From Homalodisca vitripennis (taxonomy: Eukaryota; Arthropoda; Insecta; Hemiptera; Cicadellidae), in assembly GCF_021130785.1 (NCBI RefSeq), contig NC_060213.1:61784001-61848000 (forward strand): a DNA stretch of 64,000 nt, given 5' to 3'. The translations under genes and the position numbers were made by a program. Within the stretch, counting starts at the first letter, position 1. Each line of letters starts with the position of its first letter. This document shows, piece after piece, positions 47,131 through 57,399 of this stretch. Under the pieces are notes generated by a model. That model saw only the letters and a program-made list of their open reading frames with translations, searched no databases and was not told the origin of the DNA.

Positions 47131-47559
47131 ATCATTAAAAAGCTTTATCGACTTTTAATACTTAGGCAAACTACTTATATATCACATTACCTTTAAGAAA
47201 GTTAAGAGTTAAAGTAATACAATTTTTATTATTAATAGATTTTCTAATAATGAAAAATAGTGAGAATTAATTTATAGTCAACTTTCCATGGTTAAACAAA
47301 CAAGCAGGTACTTGTTCTAATACTATTCAAATTCTTTCCTCGGATTTTAGTAATTGATTTATGTTTATTATTCTATTTATATCTTTCTTTAATAAGTACA
47401 CTACTGTTACCCAATACAATAGTAAAACAATTTGTGAAAAACTGCGGTTACTCTTGAAAGGTTTAGTTGTTCAAGTGTTAAAGTAATTTGTTGGAGAAAC
47501 AATTACGAATCACTATAAACTGTGAAATTTCCTTTCACGGGTTTAATTGTTCGCTGTAT
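47131..47559. other. AT-rich noncoding DNA
   Basis: Right flank of the 140-bp satellite. Nothing recognised. Confidence 0.5.
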
Positions 47560-47800
47560 GCGCGATCTTCCAATTCGATTCGATACATTGTGTTAACTCA
47601 AGGACGGGGACGAAGTAAAAAGATACAACAGAAACCGTCAACTTTTGGCTTCCATTCACGGGCCAATTTGAGAGAATGGTCGAGGGGGAGGCCCGGGGTG
47701 CTTTTGTTGTAACACCTGTTCACCTGGAACTCTAAATCAGCATTCTCCCCGCTCAGAACCCTCCTTTCTACCCAGATTGTCGTCTTGTTTACTCTTGCGT
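47560..47800. other. GC-richer island
   Basis: CTCAAGGACGGGGACGAAG, GGCTTCCATTCACGGGCC, GTCGAGGGGGAGGCCCGGGG and AACACCTGTTCACCTGG stand out from AT-rich flanks. A 74-codon frame (47488-47712) covers part of it without recognisable similarity. A candidate regulatory block. Confidence 0.3.
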
Positions 47801-48369
47801 TCTTTTTGAAAAATTCGGTTTGCCGCAGTCGTTTTTCCGTTTGTACTTTTCCTATTGTGTCTAACAGAATTCTGTTTAGTTTTTTCTACTTTGTTGGCGC
47901 AAGGCCTTTCAAACCTGTTTTATCTTTTTGTTTGTTTGGCCTCAATGACTGAATAAGCAATCCCGAGGTGACAATAACGGGTTTAATTCATTTTAGCTAA
48001 AATAATCTTGTTAGAAATATAATATCCGTATGCATATATAAAAGTTAAAATATATGTATAAAAATTCCAAAGCGTCGAAAAATGTTTACATATTTTAAAA
48101 ATTAGTTATTATATCTTAATTGAGTCACACGAATGATAGAGTATATACGTGATAGTAGAGTCGGGATGATGTACGTATCTAAATAGATATATGCCATGCA
48201 AAGGAATGAAAAATTAGTATTTTTATATAAATTTCAAAATAGATCATTCCGTAACAAACAGACAACTGCTATACATATTATATCTATTCAAAATAAACGT
48301 AACAATATACATACAATTTATATCTTGTTTATAATTAAGACAATGTAATAAATTAAAATGTATTAAATA

Positions 48370-48480
48370 ATGAAGGAAAAATCCTCACTTTGCCAGGACT
48401 CGAACACGGATCTCTCACTTGCCGGGCGTGTAAAATGTCACTAAGCAAAGCTCTTACTTTTTGGGTGAACAGTTATTTTG
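48370..48480 (-). repeat. tRNA-derived SINE-like fragment
   Basis: On the minus strand GCCCGGCAAGTGAGAGATC, then CGTGTTCGAGTCCTGGC is a strong B-box arm. The A-box part (GCTTAGTGACATTTTAC) is degraded. It is followed on the minus strand by an AT-rich tail. It lies next to a LINE-tail-like stretch. Confidence 0.55.
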
Positions 48481-48499
48481 CAATTGATTATACGTCACA

Positions 48500-48590
48500 C
48501 ATGTAAAATGAAATGAAATGTAAAATGTCTTTATTAGAGGCGATGTTAGGACTATAAAGTCCTCTCTACCACTTAATCTGATAAAAAATT
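48500..48590 (-). repeat. Retroposon 3' tail-like stretch
   Basis: ATGAAATGAAATGTAAAATG, CTTTATTAGAGGCGATG, TTAGGACTATAAAGTCC: on the minus strand this reads as a GC-moderate segment ending in a short repeated ATTTCATTTCATTTTA tail, a usual LINE or SINE 3' end. It holds AGGACTATAAAGTCCT, a 16-bp palindrome with one central mismatch. Confidence 0.4.
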
Positions 48591-48599
48591 AAACTAACA

Positions 48600-49235
48600 C
48601 ATATGCACATTTCTAACTAAAAATAAATCCATTTATTTAAATTATATATTAAATGAGCCTTAGCTTTATGTGTTTAAATAACCAAAGAAAAATACCTGTC
48701 AAATGACTTCTATTATTCGTGCAGTACCTATGAGATGCAAAATTCTAATTTAATTTCAATAAATATTGTGGCAGACAGCGTAGAATTTTTACTTTACTTA
48801 TTTAGTTTTATAAGTCCTAATATCATGTTATTTTCTAAAACGTTCCAGTTGCCCCTGTCAAAAACGGTACTATTAAAAATACTTTAATTACATATTGAAA
48901 ATTTAAGTAGACTTGACACGGGTTTAAACTGATTTACTGTCAATGTTGAATAATTACGTGGTAAATGTACCCTTCTTTTTACTGTGTGATGGAAACTCTG
49001 TTACAGTAATCAATGCCAGAATTGCACACGCAAATCCTTCCCGTAATTAGAGCTCATCAGAGCGTAATCTGCATTTGTTATCGGTAAAGCAGCGGCTCTA
49101 CTCTGGAACTCTAATTTGTTACGTTTCCGCACATATATATTTTCGCCTATTTATAAGAAAAGAAATAAAAACTGCTTCAATTTTGTTTATTGACGACGCC
49201 GAATACAGTTTCATTATTCTTATTTCGAAGATTGT
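48600..49235. other. AT-rich noncoding DNA
   Basis: Nothing recognised. A 65-codon frame at 49075-49272 runs into the inverted repeat. Confidence 0.5.
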
Positions 49236-49237
49236 GG

Positions 49238-49769
49238 TCATATTTGGTCTCAGCATGTTATCGGCATTTTAGTGAAATTATTGATTATTTATAAGGAATA
49301 AACTATACTATTGGTCAAGGATTTTTTATTGCAGTGAGATATTCACTAAGAAGTCGACTTCTTCAACAACAGCCTTGGAGCTGTTGAACGTGCAGCGCTG
49401 ACATTTCGGCAGATGACTCATATTTTAGTTTTTCATTATTCATTTCGATTTTATTGAAGGAGGAGCTCTTCTTATTACAAAAAAAAAAATATGAAGAACA
49501 GAAATAAACAAATATATATTAAAGTAACACTTCATTTATTATGGATACAGACAAAATCAAATGTCATCTATTGCCAAAACACATGCATTACAATCCAATA
49601 ACATGGTTTTAAACTTTAAATCATTTTATAAAAAATGTGGAGTCATCGCTTGTAAAACATTATACTATATACTAAAAAAGGAAGGAATGTATTGAGCAAT
49701 GATTTTGCACGAATCCAAAGCTCGCCTTTCCTTAAACAATAATATAACTAAATTCTTTGTGACCCAACG

Positions 49770-49847
<78 letters not shown>
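49238..49847 (+). repeat. Left arm of large inverted repeat
   Basis: From CATATTTGGTCTCAGCATG through TTTTAGTGAAATTATTG, AAGAAGTCGACTTCTTC, GCTGACATTTCGGC, CCAAAGCTCGCCTTTCC and GACCCAACGTGTTTTATA into a (TA)n run ending at 49847. Nearly all of it recurs inverted at 50771-51371. The 64-codon frame in this arm reappears almost unchanged on the opposite strand in the other arm. Confidence 0.92.
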
Positions 49848-49850
<3 letters not shown>

Positions 49851-50767
49851 TATTAATTTTTATTTATCTGATAGTTTTATTTTTTACTTATAAAGAATAG
49901 TCTTTGACGTTGAAAACCGTCGTGTATTAATTTTAAAATTATTGGACAATTGTGTACTTCTTTTATTACAGTAGTTTCCTCTTTAATTTATTTTTTGTTA
50001 GTTGTTATTTTGACATAATCAATCTTTGGTATCAAAATTTTCATTTGTTTATGATGATTAGCACAATTGATTAATGTCTAATAAGTAAATCTTTCTCTTG
50101 TCGCTCTCATACGTCAAGCGACATAGTGTAGTTGAAGAACTACAAGCAATACGACAAACTCTTTTGTACTAAAGTGCACTGATAGAAAGGTTGGACAACA
50201 CTACTAAAACAAGAAAACTAGAATAGCCTACTATGAATAGACTGGCTAATTGGAAAGTCCAAACTGCGACCCAAAGATAAGAGCTTTTTAATTATTGTTA
50301 CTGTTATCAGGTTTTCCTAGTTATCAATATATTAGGACCATATTTGTACCCCTTGAGGATAACCTACGTCATAATTCACTTCTGTACAACTGACAATCAT
50401 AATGTAGTATTTATCTGCAGTATTCGTTTGGTTGCAGTTTTGCTTTACCGGGGTTATGGCTACTAATAAAATGTAACCAAGTAAAACCTTTGAACAGCCG
50501 CCATTTTGTACTGGATCAATCTTTTTGAGTGCGGTTTGCGGCATTAAACTCTGCTAGATAAGCCCTTTAAAATGATGTGCATATTGACCTATGCTCCTAT
50601 TTAAGATTTCCTTTTGACTCCTTGCGGGACGTCCCCATGATATTACAGAAAACTTATAGTTCCTTCAAAAAGTAGATTTTTAGGTGTAGTATTGATGTAC
50701 CAAATCTTGTTCATTTATCTGTTATCGTTTAGAAAATATTATACCAGTGCAGGACTTTATGTACACC

Positions 50768-50770
<3 letters not shown>
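49848..50770. other. Spacer of the large inverted repeat
   Basis: About 0.92 kb, AT-rich on the left. The right part (50.33-50.77 kb) has mixed composition with CAGCCGCCATTTTGTACTGG and ends TTTATGTACACCCTGTATA before the right (TA)n. No transposase, reverse transcriptase or other coding signal is visible. The longest open frame is 70 codons. Confidence 0.6.
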
Positions 50771-50828
<58 letters not shown>

Positions 50829-51371
50829 TATATATATATAAAACACGTTGGGTCACAAAGAATTTAGTTATATTATTGTTTAAGGAAAGGCGAGCTTTGG
50901 ATTCGTGCAAAATCATTGCTCAATACATTCCTTCCTTTTTTAGTATATAGTATAATGTTTTACAAGCGATGACTCCACATTTTTTATAAAATTATTTAAA
51001 GTTTAAAACCATGTTATTAGATTGTAATGCGTATGTTTTGGCAATAGATGACATTTGATTTTGTCTGTATCCATAATAAATGAAGTGTTACATTAATATA
51101 TATTTGTTTATTTCTGTTCTTCATATTTTTTTTGTAATAAGAAGAACTCCTCCTTCAATAAAATCGAAATGATTAATGAAAAATTAAAATATGAGTCATC
51201 AGCCGAAATGTCAGCGCTGCACGTCTAACAGCTCCAAGGCTGTTGTTGAAGAAGTCGACTTCTTAGTGAATATCTCACTGCAATGAAAAATCCTTGATCA
51301 ATAGTATGGTTTATTCCTTATAAATAATCAATAATTTCACTAAAATGCCGATATCATGCTGAAACCAAATA
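50771..51371 (-). repeat. Right arm of large inverted repeat
   Basis: Reverse complement of the left arm with scattered point changes and small indels (I estimate about 95% identity by eye). The outer end is ATCATGCTGAAACCAAATATG. The inner end is the (TA)n run 50771-50840, interrupted once by TTAA. Beyond the outer ends the flanks differ (GAAGATTGTGGT on the left, GAGGGGGGTTGG on the right) and no target duplication is obvious. Confidence 0.92.
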
Positions 51372-51504
51372 TGGAGGGGGGTTGGGACCCCTTCGCCGCT
51401 AACTCGCGTTACGTTACTGACATAAAACCCGGACTGACGTGACAAAGCCCCAAGTATTTAACAGACGATCGAGCCGTCATTTGACTTTGTATGCAGAAGA
51501 GAGT

Positions 51505-51576
51505 AAAGAGAGTAATTCTACAGGATTCTAATTTCAACGTAAAGAGAGTAATTCTACAGGATTCTAATTCCAACGT
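51505..51576 (+). repeat. Two-copy 36-bp tandem duplication
   Basis: AAAGAGAGTAATTCTACAGG, ATTCTAATTTCAACGT at 51505-51540 is repeated at 51541-51576 with one change (TTT to TTC). Recent. It shares the word TACAGGATTCTA with the 15-bp minisatellite near 2.1 kb. Confidence 0.93.
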
Positions 51577-51804
51577 TCTAATAACAGTAATGGATACATT
51601 ATATGTATACAAGTTTATCATTCATATCATATATGGCAATATAAACACCACAAAGAACTCGAATAGAGTTACAACTGAGGGTTTTTTAACACCCAGTTAT
51701 CGTTGTGTTACAACATAAAAACTTTGTTTTATGGATCATAATATCGCATTTTCTTAAATTGTCAAAAACCCTTAAGTTATAATATTTAGTTCCCTTTAGC
51801 CTTA

Positions 51805-51905
51805 AGGTTTTTGACTCCTGAAGACGAGAATAGATCCAGATCCTCGAAACGTAGTGACCTATTTTTTGTAACATTAACGGTGAAAAGCTTCTGAAAACCT
51901 GTTAT
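51805..51905 (+). mobile_element. Penelope-like element tail motif (fragment)
   Basis: CTGAAGACGAG (51818-51828), a short spacer, then CCTCGAAACGTAGTGACC (from 51842) and TATTTTTTGTAAC. The order CTGANGA, hairpin, GAAAC-GT-A is the core of the minimal hammerhead ribozyme that Penelope-like retroelements carry in their terminal repeats. Stem II could form only as GAG/CTC with one mismatch, and stem I pairs poorly, so activity is unlikely. A second relative lies at 63.83-63.87 kb on the other strand. Confidence 0.4.
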
Positions 51906-52529
51906 TTCTTAAAATTATCAATCAGTAATAAACTTTAAACAAAGGTCCAACAGAAGGTTTCTAAAATAACCGTCACGAACTGAGGAGCCTTTATGGAACA
52001 TGTTATTGATTATGAAGTTACGCAAAGAGAATATTTATAACTTGGCAGCTTTTAAGTTAGATTTTATTTTTGCATATTGCATTGATAAGGATTCATCAAT
52101 ATAATTTTAACTCATCATTATTTTCAAAATGTTTTATACATTCTGACAGATACATATAAAGTCCATTGCTTTTACGTATTTTTGGAGCAGTACTATTGTA
52201 AAAAGAAACGTTCAATTGAGATTTTATTCGCTAGATATAATAAACGCATTATCGTTTATAATTCTATATCATTACAATCTCTTAGAAACCGGTCACGATC
52301 GGTCACCGTTACAATACAACCACGTGACCTTCAAATCTGACATATATTAATTGGAGCTGTTGATGTCCAAACTCAAGGGCACGCAAATAATTTATTGTGT
52401 TATTTGCATGATTACACACTATGCCCGGGTAGAACGATACCAACTTGATAAATTTGAGAACGGTTTAACTCTGTCTTTTATATAATTCGATACGTCTACT
52501 AACATTTGAATATGCTAAAAATAGAAAAA
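51906..52529. other. AT-rich noncoding DNA
   Basis: No gene. AACCGGTCACGATCGGTCAC near 52.29 kb contains a short direct repeat (CGGTCAC twice) but no further structure. Confidence 0.45.
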
Positions 52530-52745
52530 TTTCAAATTTTCTGACCTGACGAGATCCGATACTCAAACAAATCGGTTTGTTTGCAGACGACAGATTGGTT
52601 CTTGCGCATACACCTGGTTGCTTGCATTGAAACGAATGTAGAATCAGTATCAATGGCCAAGCGAAGCAATCCGGTTTCGACTGAATCGTTTGTCAAACTG
52701 CCTGGCTCTTTGTCTCGCGGCTTCGGCCAAACGTGTTGACAGATT
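52530..52745. other. Unique GC-richer block
   Basis: TTGTTTGCAGACGACAGATTG, GGTTGCTTGCATTGAAACG, GGCCAAGCGAAGCAATCCGG and TCTCGCGGCTTCGGCC. The phrase TTTGTTTGCAGACGACA recurs at about 54118 in the next GC-rich block, so the two may be related. A 62-codon minus-strand frame (52465-52653) is not recognisable. Confidence 0.3.
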
Positions 52746-53299
52746 GCATAGTTTGGGTGTGAATGATCTTTAGAGGGTGTGTTTTCAAATTATACACCTT
52801 TTTAAAATATTCTCTTTTTTAAGAACCAAATTGTTATAATAATTATGTAATTTTTTTATTAGTGTCGTGGTCAGACTTTATAAAATTATTTACTTATGAA
52901 TTGGTTATTAATACAAACCACTTATCAGGCGCAACTTGCAGTGACGGCCTTATCAGAAATTGTTGGAGTCCAATGTCGAGTGGGATCCCCTTAATGTCAC
53001 GCAGTTGACGTGTTAATAGAAGGCGACCTACAACTTTGTTGTCATAATCAGCTGTTGGCGTATACCCATTTGATGGTGAGGAACATGGATGAGACGGTAT
53101 AATAAGGTACATACTTGTCAATGCGATCTCTTATCCCTACACGAATGTTACTGGTTGGATCAAAACCAACGATAACTTTTTTACAGAGGATTCGACCTCT
53201 TTTAAGCCTTATTTTCCCCATCCTCATGGTCCAATAGTCTTTGCTAGTATTTAGTCATTAAGAATAAAATTAGAAGGGGAGTCAAAAGCTTGATGGTAC

Positions 53300-53410
53300 T
53301 GATCAAAAGTGCTACGGTCACTGACAGGATTGAAACCAGTGCTATCTCTAACTCAGATTCAAAGTCCAAGATCTTAGACCGTGTGGTCATCTACTCGGAA
53401 GAGCCTATAG
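53300..53410 (-). repeat. tRNA-Leu-like SINE fragment
   Basis: On the minus strand GTAGATGACCACACGGTC, then TAAGATCTTGGACTTTG, then a variable-arm-like stretch and CACTGGTTTCAATCCTGTC (B box). Arrangement and length (about 85 nt) suit a class II tRNA ancestor. Pairing is incomplete. Confidence 0.5.
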
Positions 53411-53985
53411 GAAGGAAGTCCTACCTAGGGGACGTCTTATAGTCACATGTAGAAACCGAGCATTGATATTCTGTCCTTGAATACAACAGTAGACTTCAAA
53501 AACCTTATCTACTATCAGTGCCAAATTCCACAAACGCACCATTCCTTCGGTTCCCAGTTCAGTTGCAAGCCATTGAAGGTATTAGTGTGGACAAATAAAA
53601 CGTGATTTCCACATACTCTAATCAACTTACTTTTTATCAACTTTCTCAAAAATCCTTCGTCCATAGCTGGACCGCAGAACAACAACTTTAGTCCCAGGCT
53701 CTCAAAATGTACAATTAGGAAATTTTGTGAAACTCTTATCTTACTAACAGAATCTTATTTAGCATCTTAGTAATCTCGTTCAGTATACTGATGTCCTTAT
53801 AAATGAGTAAAATCCTTTTGAACTCCTTGGCTCCTTTTGAATCCAGTCAAGTTCTCCCTATAAGCATGGTCCCCATAACACGAGATACGCTCCAGATTTC
53901 AACATGGAACTCAATTATATTCCAAGTACAAGATTGTAGGACAACGCATTGACTTCCAGAGCTCAACAAGCATAATCTGAGGCAC
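53411..53985. other. Decayed repeat-like noncoding DNA
   Basis: CT-rich phrases (GGAAGGAAGTCCTACC with inverted GGAAG/CTTCC style, CTTGGCTCCTTTTGAATCC) resemble the decayed satellite edges elsewhere. No gene recognised. Confidence 0.3.
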
Positions 53986-53989
53986 AGCG

Positions 53990-54300
53990 CAAGGGACACG
54001 CTGTGGCGCCTGGGAACCAAACTACGGCACACGAAACAACCAAAATAACGGATACCGTAATTTTCCAGCCTGACAGGAGAAATCGAAGGACAATTCGCTA
54101 TCTCGTGCCCAAGCATATTTGTTTGCAGACGACACTGGCCTCATATGTTCGCCGTGTGAATGTTAACACCGTCATAACTCTCGGAGCAGACGCTTCCGAC
54201 AGTTTGGTCGTCGGCCAACCTCCCAAGGCTGCCTTGCACGCACGCATTGACGAACGGAGCCCCGAAACAGTTATGCCCTCGAGTGACGTGCCTTGAGTCT
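53990..54300. other. GC-rich block with 97-codon open frame
   Basis: CGCTGTGGCGCCTGGGAACC, GTCGTCGGCCAACCTCCC, GCACGCACGCATTGACGAACG and CTCGAGTGACGTGCC. A plus-strand frame from 54003 to 54296 encodes 97 residues without a recognisable domain, and minus-strand frames of 89 and 102 codons overlap it. That pattern is typical of GC-rich noncoding DNA. It could still be part of an exon. No splice sites are convincing. Confidence 0.3.
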
Positions 54301-54439
54301 ATTTCGGGGGATAACAATAAATGTACAAGGTGGTGCAAAAAATAGCGTTTATCATACATTTTAGTAGATGTTGATATTACAACTCCCCATTCTGCAGATA
54401 TCTCAAAGGCAACATCTGAGGCAGTAATTACGTTTTGCA

Positions 54440-54800
54440 ATCCGAACAATTTAGTAATGCCAAATATTAACTTTGAAAAAAATAAGCAATTTATCTAGAA
54501 CTTTAGATGTGATAATAGTTATAAAGGTAGTAAAGTGAACAGAAGAGTCTTTAATAAGTGTTCGGGCAATGGCCTAAACATTAGCTCATAACTCCTTGGC
54601 CCTCCATTTGGTATATACCCCCAAGGGATCCTGCATCTGAAGCAAGTGGTTACACCTTGCTCTCCAAAAGTGTCAGTATTGTCAAAGGATTTTTGAGAAA
54701 ATAAGCAATTTTGACTAGAGCTCCAGCCATTTTGACTTAATTTAAAAGAATTTAAAATATAATAAAAGCAACGTAAATGTCTTGGGTCACATACTATGCA
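54440..54800 (+). repeat. Dispersed repeat M3, two degraded units
   Basis: AAAATAAGCAATTTATCTAG at about 54478 and AAAATAAGCAATTTTGACTAG at about 54699 start units that pass through a CATTAGCTCATAACTCC or comparable stretch. The same signature recurs at 55.5 kb and, inverted, at 58.8-59.3 kb. The unit is about 220-230 bp. Confidence 0.55.
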
Positions 54801-54829
54801 GAAAAATTACCTCCATATAACGTAGCTAT

Positions 54830-55075
54830 GGTTGGAAGGGTTGATTCAATGTGAATTTTAGCTCCTGTTTGCCTTCCTCTTAGTGCAACGTCTGAAATCC
54901 ATGCTGTAACAGACGATTCCTGAATTTGGAGGTCTGCTCCATCTTATAATTTTTTATCTCTTCAGACGAACATTTCCAGGAGGCAAGTCTGTGACAGCGT
55001 CGGATTTCATACACTGCCCTAGGACGAAAGAGAAGTTGAGCTAAACTAAACATTCACGTTACCTCCATAAACTTA
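54830..55075 (+). mobile_element. Family M1 TIR element within M3 repeats
   Basis: The left end GGAAGGGTTGATTCAATGTG, AATTTTAGCTCC, TGCAACGTCTGAAATCC is inverted at the right as GTCTGTGACAGCGTCGG, GTTGAGCTAAACTAAAC, ATTCACG. M3 units lie on both sides, so M1 probably inserted into an M3 array. The 5' flank holds TTACCTCCATA, which recurs just outside the right end. Confidence 0.65.
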
Positions 55076-55299
55076 CGTTTAACCAATTAAATACATATAA
55101 ATAACTCGCAAGCCATTGCTAAAACAACGTTTCTATATTAACTTCCATTCCCATCCTCTTAATTTATATAGCAATGTTCTTATTCTTACTATTCAATTAG
55201 ATCCCAATGAGTCTAATACCAATTTATAATGTCAAAATTGTCTATGAACCACGCTCGACATACAAATTTATTCAACTAAAGACTTTGGAAAAAATTTGT

Positions 55300-55735
55300 A
55301 TTTTAATCTGGAACTCTACTGATGGAAACAATTTAAAAGCTAATAAAAGAGAAGAAAATCGTGAATAGGGTTGCAGCCATTAGCTCAAGTTACGTACAGC
55401 CCATAAATCTTCAGCCTTCCGTTCTGTAGGTAACTCAAGCGAGCCTGCTTCTGTGACCGGTAGTGACACTGTGTTCTCCGAACATAGCTCAATACTGTCA
55501 ACTATGAAGTTTGGACAAAATAAGCGAGTTTAACTAAAAACTCTAGATGTGCAAACGATTAAAAGTTAATAAAAGGAACATAAAGGTCGTGTAATAGGAG
55601 TACAAGCAGAAACATGAGCTCGAGTTATAGCCCATAAATCTTCAGCCTTCCGTTCTGTAGATAACTCAAGCTAGCCTGCATCTGTGGCCAATTCAGTACT
55701 GTCAAGAATGGACGAAATAAACAATTTCAATTACA
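55300..55735 (+). repeat. Dispersed repeat M3, two tandem units of ~231 bp
   Basis: CCCATAAATCTTCAGCCTTC then CGTTCTGTAG occurs at about 55400 and 55631. Each unit carries TTAAAAG, TAATAAAAG, a CATTAGCTC or ACATGAGCTC word, and ACTCAAG. GACAAAATAAGCGAG, AACTCTAGATGTGC mark the second start near 55514. The two units are clearly tandem and only moderately diverged. Confidence 0.8.
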
Positions 55736-56600
55736 ACTGTAGTATTTTAAATGGTATAACATGTTATTCGTTTGTTTTTTATAGTATTTGTGTTCTATAT
55801 TTGGGAGGTTAACAAAATTATTATAAACCTGTTGAATTCTACGTATTTCAAGTCCATTAATTATTTATTGTAGTTGCTCCAAAACCTCTGGGAGGAGGAG
55901 ATTCATGTCGAGTCTTAATATATCGATTTAATCCAGAAATGGATCCGCATCACAATCTTATCGTACCATTCCCTCTTTTGTGTAACTTGGACCATTACTC
56001 ATCTACTCATGTACATATTTTACGCGACATATCTTGTAAAACAACTGTTATAATTATGATTTAACATAGTCTTGTAACACTGATAAACATAATTTTGACT
56101 CTTGAAATGTTGAATAACAATATTATTATTATTGTATTATACTGATTATCTGATTATTGTATATATTTATCTTTCTCCTTTAAAGTTTCTCTAATATTGT
56201 TCATTCGACTCAATTTAAAAACATTAATCACATCTTTATTTGTAATTTGGTTTATATAGAACAGGTCTATTCATTTGTGAGGTTATAGAAAACCTGTATT
56301 ATGAACAAAATTACAGTTTCTACGCTTTCTTGAGAATTTAAAATTCTTTTAAAGAAACAGTTCAACTCATGGCCTTGACATGTTTAATGTGTTCGATACT
56401 ACCATCTAAACTGAATTAGGAGGATTTTGTAATTAATACCAACTGTGTTAAGTTCTAAATATTGAGATTAAAATACCCCACGTAGTAACTAAATAGGTCA
56501 AAAATATGTTTGATTCCGTGGTGATTTGATTCCCATTAAATCATAAAGTTTCATATATCACACTTCTTAGCTGACTTCATTTCCTTACTGCACTTAAGCG
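55736..56600. other. AT-rich noncoding DNA
   Basis: Nothing recognised apart from a small TTATTATTATTG run near 56.12 kb. Confidence 0.5.
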
Positions 56601-56614
56601 ACAGGTGTACTAAA

Positions 56615-56985
56615 CTAACCATAAGAACAATGATAAACGTTATGCAGTTTTACGCCCTTATATTTAGTTGTAGCGTTATGGAAGGTGTATCATTTTGAAG
56701 ATACAATTAGTACACATATAAACGCTTTAAGGATTTTTTATAAAGTGTATACTTTTAGGATATTTAAACAAAAATTACAAAATTGTTGCGATCATTTTTC
56801 GGAACAACCTATTAAAACATTTTTTTTTTACAAAAAGAGCGTTTTGACGCATATTAGGATCTATATTCCAAATGAAATAACTCGTGCTTATACTGTACGC
56901 CTAAAAATAAGGTCATAAAAATGCATGGGGGTCATAAAAACATTGTTCTTAAGACGCTACTAAAAAGATGGCCGTTAATTTTGAA
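56615..56985. mobile_element. Family M2 TIR element
   Basis: The left end CCATAAGAACAATGATAAACG, CAGTTTTACGCCCTTAT is inverted at the right as AATAAGGTCATAAAAATGCA ... ACATTGTTCTTAAGACGC. The outer extension CTACTAAAAAGATGGCCG follows, as in the 30.4-kb copy. A 77-codon frame (56685-56918) inside has no recognisable match and is probably fortuitous. Confidence 0.7.
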
Positions 56986-57265
56986 ACAGAGGGGGCGTTT
57001 TGGAAGATGCCTCATTTAAAATATTTTATTAATGTGCATCCGATCGCTTTTTAGTTTTTTTTGTAAACTGTTTACTTTTTGAATGTTTAAAGGACCAATT
57101 ACATTAAAGTTTGGTTTTTCTGAATAATCCAAAAAGATAAACAAATAAAAAAACCTTTGAATTATTATTAATTATATCTTTAAAATGAGACAACTCACAT
57201 AAATCTGCGACTTAAAATAAGGGCATGAAACTGCATGAGGTTTAACACTGTTATTATGAGGAAAA
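56986..57265. mobile_element. Family M2 element, left-truncated copy
   Basis: GGAAGATGCCTCATTTAAAAT, GATCGCTTTTTAG and the right end AATATATCTTTAAAATGAGA-type sequence, CTGCGACTTAAAATAAGGGC, TGCATGAGGTTTAACACTG match the M2 interior and right TIR. The left terminus is absent, directly abutting the preceding copy. Confidence 0.6.
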
Positions 57266-57399
57266 GCTGAAGGGCACTTTAACCCAGTAAATAATCTCTT
57301 CGTGTGTCTTAAAAAAGGAGTCAGTGGAGAGGTTACTAGAAACTACCTGGATAAATAAATTAGAGAGCACTACGACATAACACAGGGTTCTGCATTAGG

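Noticed and set aside
49699..50950. ORFs with long YIYIYI stretches
   Set aside because: They are translations of the (TA)n tracts. Their shared leader is simply the two arms of the inverted repeat.
54003..54449. 97-codon plus and 89/102-codon minus ORFs as genes
   Set aside because: Overlapping frames on both strands in a CpG-containing block, no known domain, and no convincing splice sites. Kept only as a GC-rich block.
54807..55060. TTACCTCCATA on both sides of the M1 copy as a target-site duplication
   Set aside because: The left copy is separated from the element end by about 20 bp and is itself part of a local inverted repeat (CCTCCATA/TATGGTTGG), so a clean target duplication is not shown.
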